Made by a program: the position numbers and the translations under genes. Positions 59,391-64,000 of a DNA stretch of 64,000 nucleotides are shown here, piece after piece; positions within the stretch are counted from its first letter, which is position 1; every line of letters begins with the position of its first letter. The stretch comes from Siniperca chuatsi. Its lineage: Eukaryota; Chordata; Actinopteri; Centrarchiformes; Sinipercidae. The notes beneath the pieces were generated by a model, which worked only from the letters and a program-made list of their open reading frames with translations, did no database searches and was not told the origin of the DNA. The DNA is taken from NCBI RefSeq assembly GCF_020085105.1, contig NC_058045.1:5842333-5906332 (forward strand), read 5' to 3'.

Positions 59391-60674
59391 TTGAAGCATT
59401 ATGGCATTATTGTATTTGCTATATAGCTGACTGGAAAAGTATTTAGTCATTTTGGCAAATGATGCTAATTTATAATATCATAATGTCCGTAAAACGACTT
59501 GGTCGAGTCTGATAATATCTTTGGAGCAAAACTTCAGGTCAAGTGATACTCAAAAGAAAAAAAAACCCTAAAAAGAAGCACACTGTAGATTACAGCTCTG
59601 ACAGGGTAATTAAGGTCACGTCACTGTCTCAAATGTGAAGAAATAAAATAAGGTAACCGAATATGACAGCCCTGCTCTCGGACACAGCTCATGCCTCGGG
59701 GTGTGCATGGCTTTTCCTCTCATATCAGAGATGAAAGATTTGAAAGCACAAGTGTGATCTTCCAGGTTCAAATGAATGTCACTCCATGCAGTGCTTTGGT
59801 CTGAGACACGCATGATGGTGCATGAAGTTTGTGGCCTCTATTCATCATATGAAGTTAGGGAAAGGAGTTAATGGGACACGCTGTTGGTTTTGCATGTTTT
59901 AACCTATTAACTACATGTCACATACACTGTATACTTACATTACTGTTGACCATCTTCCAGACCATACCATCATTTCATAGGCTGATTTTAAAAGCTTGTT
60001 GTGAACTGGCAGGAAGTGAAACCAACTGGTGCCTTGAAGGTTGGAGGTCTAAAAACATTTAGTATGTTGTGGAAAATACTCTGCAGTAATGTCCAATAAA
60101 ACTGGAAAACTTGGTATTTCTCTGAAATAGTTGTGACTAAATAAGCAACAATGATAGTTAACGTTAAAACAAATCTGAATTTGTAATAGTTTAACACTTA
60201 AAAACTCACAAATCTGCTTCATCAGGACTGAGTGGATGTGCTTTGAGAAGACTTGGCAGCATTTTCAAGGTAAAATAATCAAACATCCCAACAACTTCAA
60301 AATATTTTCTGGGGCTTTCAACCACATCTCATGGTCTTCATCCGTGGATAGAGTTTGCATGGAAAATTCCTACAGGTTCCTTACTTAGGTCACATTATGA
60401 CAACTGAGCAAGACGAAGACCGGGAGATGCGGTTGAAAGCAACTGAAAAAGCTTGTAAGTGGACCTGTGAAATAACTAGCATGTGTTCATGTAGAACCTT
60501 TTCTGTCGTGCCTCCCTTTGGAAGCTGAAAAAAAGTTCACGCAGAAATTCAAAAGTTTTTTGACCAACCTGTAACAATACTGGGGAAACTTCTACAACTT
60601 CTATTGTACAAATAAAAAAATGTCACTTTGCTTTCTGAAAATAACTTGAATCTTGAAGCTATATTCGCAGACTA

Positions 60675-60820
60675 TTTTCACAGCAGACATTTTGACTTGT
60701 CATAGCAGGAAAGGCACAGGTGGAACTAATAACATTAACGAGGGCTACCTTACTGTAAAGAAATGAATAATGTTATTAATAACACCTGTGTTTGACAGGT
60801 GAAAATGTCTGCTGTAAAAA
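60675..60820. mobile_element. MITE-like palindromic element
   Basis: Left arm has ACAGCAGACATTTTGACTTG, CACAGGTG and CTAATAACATT. The right arm has, in reverse complement, ACAGCAGACATTTTCACCTG, CACAGGTG and TTAATAACATT. The arms are the same series inverted around about 60745-60765. Length is about 145 bp with no coding capacity. I recognise it as a common fish MITE. Confidence 0.7.
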
Positions 60821-61047
60821 AAGGTCAGTGCCTCCCCCCTTAACTAAACCTAGTTATGTGCAGATGTGACTAGAACGTCAACATTAAAGTGCTGTTTTAT
60901 GAAGCATAAAATCAGTGCGGTTTATGAACTCAAGAAGTGACAAACATGCTACAAGTTCAATACAAAATATGACATCTGCATTCTTATGAGCTTTTCCTGC
61001 ATTTATGTTCCCTTCACTATCAGTGCTGAGATTTGTAAAGTGCTGAT

Positions 61048-61350
61048 GTAGGGCTGCAGTTATTTATATTATCAATTAATGTGTTGATTATTTTTTTTAA
61101 TTAGTTCATTTAGTCTATAAAGTGTCAGAAAATGGTGATAAATGCTCGTCACAATTTCCCAGAATCCAAAGATATATCATGTTTATGTAAATTATAATGA
61201 TATAAAAGAAAGAAAAACAGCAAGTCCTTGAAGAACTGGAACCAGCAAATATTTAACATTTTTTGTGGATAAATGAATTCAATGATTATTCAACTATTAA
61301 AATTGTTGGTAATAATTTTGTTTTGATAGACTAAGCGATGAATTGACTAA
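61048..61350 (+). repeat. GGGCTGCAAC-type dispersed repeat
   Basis: Starts TAGGGCTGCAGTTATTTATA. It has GTCTATAAAGTGTCAGAAAA, GTCACAATTTCCCAGAATCC, CTTGAAGAACTGGAACCAGC and the end GCGATGAATTGACTAATG. It is longer and better preserved than the 59.2-kb copy. Confidence 0.6.
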
Positions 61351-62570
61351 TGTTTTTAACACTATTCTGATGCAAAGTGAGCAGCTTGCCGTGCTTCATA
61401 CTTGCTGTAGGTGTAGATTCATTATAATAGTTGGGTAGCTGTGTAGGCAAATGTGTGTTTACTTTAAACCTGATTTATTGACACACTACAAGGAGCGTGC
61501 TATTATTAGGTTTTAGGATAGGGAAGTGGTGAATAGCCCATTGTGTAAGACTCCAGTTAAAATCAGTCTTACTGAGTGAAGGTCTGCCCAGTCGATATCT
61601 GTCAGTTTTACAACCAATAGGGTTTTCTTAGCTGGGGACCCTTCTCTGCATGTTCATCCCCATGACCCATTAGGATTATTTATATAAGATTCTGCATAGG
61701 GAAGTAATCATGGCTGCCTCTTATATCAACATGTGGCCATAAAATGTCTCATTTATTTGATATGATTCTTGCTTGAGACATTTCTTAAAGATTTAGAGAC
61801 ATGCAATCAGTCTCTACGTCTTTAAGCATCATAACAATGTGTTATTATGACAGTCGTCTGTTGACAGCAGAAACAGGCAAGTAAAAAGTGACAGAATACC
61901 GCAAACACACACACTTTCCGCAAAAATGTTCCTGCGTGGCCCTTGCTTGTCTAACCTCTTGAGCTCTAATTTCATAAGCTACAATATGCACAGTTTTAAT
62001 AAGATCCTGTAGACCTAACATCTCCTAAATCGAGAATGCCTGGAGTATTGTTGAGCTGTGTTTTCGGGTCCATGACTACAGCAGCTCGCAGCAGCAGCAC
62101 GCCATCTGCCAGGTGTTGTACAATGCAGTATTTATGTGCCTTTCTGTCCTCTCCCCTACATGCGTGGGTCTCAAATTGAAATGTGTATTTAAAGTGTGTA
62201 TCTGCCGATTTTATCTCGCATTGTCTCACTTTGTTTATTGCAAAAAACTGCTGTCATGATGGGAAACTCTTTCAGTCTCACATACTGTAGAAATTGAGTT
62301 TGGAAGAGCATTATAGTCCTAAGAACATCATACAGATTAAAGGTCACGGCCTCTGTAAAAATGTTAAAGAAGACATTGAACCACTTAAATTACCTGCGGC
62401 TGTGTATCATCTTTCACCAACATTCAAGAAATTTGCTATCTTAGTAGTGATAAATCCAGAGAGGCACAATCACCTTTTGAAAAGTTTAATCCAAGACACT
62501 GATTCTGTTTCTGAAAGAAGGGAGTGATTTAAATAATGTGATTGGAGATGACTGATGTCTTGAAAATTAC

Positions 62571-62572
<2 letters not shown>

Positions 62573-62610
<38 letters not shown>
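62573..62610. repeat. (AT)19 microsatellite
   Basis: Perfect AT run 390 bp before ppm1h exon 2, followed by AT-rich sequence with CTGTATATATCTATA words. Confidence 0.9.
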
Positions 62611-62614
<4 letters not shown>

Positions 62615-63000
62615 ATGTATATTGTATTTGATTCATACTTGTACTTACCTGTATATATCTATATTTGTATCACATATAGTACACACATCATGCCTGCTTG
62701 TTGCACTACTAGATTGTCTTTCACACAAATATCTGCACAATTCATTAGATAGTTACATATAATTACAATTACATAGTTTACGGTTTTGTAATGTATACAG
62801 TATAATGCATATGGCTTTTTAATTATTATTTTATAATATATTTTTAATGTCATATCTCTAATTTCTTGAATATGTTATTTTATTTTTACTTAATTTGAAT
62901 ATTTTTTATTATCTCTGTATCTCTTATCTTAGATGTCCTATTAAACAGAGGTATGGCTTAAATCCCCTTGTTTGTGTCCTATTGTCCCCTCTCTGTCCAG

Positions 63001-63166
63001 GGTGATCAATGCAGGAAAGAGCACATTAAATGAGGACCAGGCATGCTGTGAGGTGCTGGTGGTCAAAAGGAGAACAGCAGGAAGCTCCACGCCCAATCGG
63101 ACCCCCATGGCCCGCAGGAGGTCTTCCTTGCCCAATGGAGAGGGTTTGGGCCTCCGGGAGTGCCTG
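63001..63166 (+). CDS. ppm1h: Protein phosphatase PPM1H, exon 2
   Basis: The first base completes codon 78 (GA+G gives Glu), then VINAGKSTLNEDQACCEVL, KRRTAGSSTPNRTPMARRR and SSLPNGEGLGLRE. The VINAGKSTxNEDQ block matches mammalian PPM1H and opens the PP2C catalytic domain. The NED residues (88-90) are in the place of the acidic metal-site motif of PP2C enzymes. SSLPNGEGL is a conserved Ser/Arg-rich insert of this subfamily. The 3' limit is uncertain: the best donor is GTCAGT at 63167, which would end the exon in CTG at phase 0. A donor a few bases earlier, just after the LRE codons, cannot be excluded. The rest of the catalytic domain lies beyond the window. Confidence 0.88.
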
Positions 63167-64000
63167 GTCAGTCACACTAATGGGTCTGGTTCCATTACGA
63201 AATTTCCACCTAATCCAACTTGAATGACGTTCTACAGACACATTTTATGACCACACAAAATACAAACTGCAGTGAGATCTATTGCCTCCCTTGTCTGTTT
63301 ATTATCCTTAGAAATAATCACATACTGACAGGATGGATAAATGTGTGTGTGCTGCTCACATCATAATTTCTGGGTATTGAAGTAAAAAAAGAATATCTGC
63401 TGTTTGCTGAAGTGAAGTGGAAATTCTTATTACAACCATTCAATGCACAAGTTAAAAAAAATAAGGTATTTTAACAATTTGTGTTATTCTTTAATTTCTT
63501 GTATTTTTTTAGAGTAAAAATTTAAATAAGAATGGTAAAGAACAAATAAGAGCTGAATTTGATACTACACAGTTCAAGAATTTAAATTCAAATGCTTTTG
63601 TGGGGTGAGCCATCGTTTTGATAAAATGTTAATACTGGTCACAGACTGGAAGCTTCTACGTTTTAGCATTTATTCACTGATGAAATCCAGGTAATGACCA
63701 GAGTGGATGTAGTCCTTGAATGTCCCTGGGGCCTGCTGTTGGGTCCCACTGTCCCCTCATCCTGTCCCATCAGCAGTTTATTGGGGCGTATAGCACAGCG
63801 TCATTTACACACCACAGTGGCCTTTAACAGCTCTTGACAGCCACTAACACGGGCGGGCAAATGCGAGTACATTTGCTCACAGAAGCACACAGACAGGCTT
63901 TAAAGTTATCCGTGTGTCCTTCCGCAAGTACAGTATGCCGTGTACAAAAGAAAAGTGTATATCATTATGAACTATAAACTCACTGCTGTTTGCTTTTGTA
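63167..64000 (+). other. ppm1h: Start of ppm1h intron 2, nothing recognised
   Basis: AT-rich to 63600, then more balanced. No further PPM1H-like coding block (the YWSLFDGHAG region expected next) is seen before the window ends. Confidence 0.6.

Larger units (their letters stand above)
54122..63000 (+). other. ppm1h: ppm1h intron 1, 8.9 kb
   Basis: GTGAGT donor; acceptor CCCCTCTCTGTCCAG. It contains the downstream 512-bp repeat, a tRNA-like relic, a local duplication, several dispersed repeats, a MITE-like palindrome and an (AT)19 tract, listed separately. In 57300-59165 and 61351-62570 I see nothing recognisable. Confidence 0.9.

Noticed and set aside
1..64000. CRISPR arrays, operons, phage or plasmid features
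   Set aside because: Composition, introns, microsatellites and fish retroelements show animal nuclear DNA; no regularly spaced short repeats with unique spacers were seen.

Overview
The window looks like a percomorph (spiny-rayed) teleost nuclear genome. The evidence is sparse intron-containing genes, AT-rich intergenic DNA, long CA/GT microsatellites, decayed non-LTR retrotransposons and a Tc1-like relic, and many interspersed repeats I recognise as common in percomorph fish. Species cannot be named from the sequence. No rRNA, CRISPR or prokaryotic feature is visible.

Three protein-coding genes can be supported, all on the + strand. (1) At 12.2-13.9 kb is a short gene with one coding exon for a 427-aa protein: an N-terminal TLR-like TIR domain, two membrane segments and a cytosolic-looking C-terminal part. 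I cannot match it to a named family. A TATA box, a small noncoding exon and a 101-bp 5'-UTR intron can be proposed for it. (2) At 35.2-39.2 kb is avpr1a, a complete V1a-type vasopressin/vasotocin receptor of 384 aa in two exons, with the single intron after TM6 as in vertebrate V1a receptors. (3) At 53.7 kb to beyond the window end is the 5' part of ppm1h, a PP2C-family protein phosphatase. Exon 1 (53889-54121) is joined by an 8.9-kb intron to exon 2 (63001 to about 63166). The avpr1a to ppm1h order and shared direction match the human 12q14 neighbourhood, so this is conserved synteny. The TIR gene has no counterpart there that I know of.

The rest is intergenic or intronic repeat-rich DNA. 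At 0-12 kb there are an inverted pair of repeat arms and several dispersed repeats. At 14-35 kb there are LINE 3' ends and reverse-transcriptase relics (22.2-23.1, 29.3-30.4, 30.95-31.4 kb). At 39-53 kb there are LINE tails, a trinucleotide tract, a Tc1 relic and an unusual stretch rich in CACATGTG-like words. Intron 1 of ppm1h holds a MITE-like palindrome, a local direct duplication and a tRNA-like relic.

The observations most worth checking are these. A 512-bp direct repeat with only two mismatches flanks ppm1h exon 1. A (TG)36 tract between an upstream ATG and the ppm1h start could switch reading frame with repeat length. The avpr1a leader carries two short upstream ORFs and an A-B-A'-B' (pseudoknot-like) pairing pattern. 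The TIR/two-membrane-span protein is the least understood gene. Family names for interspersed repeats rest on memory of fish genomes, not on a database search.
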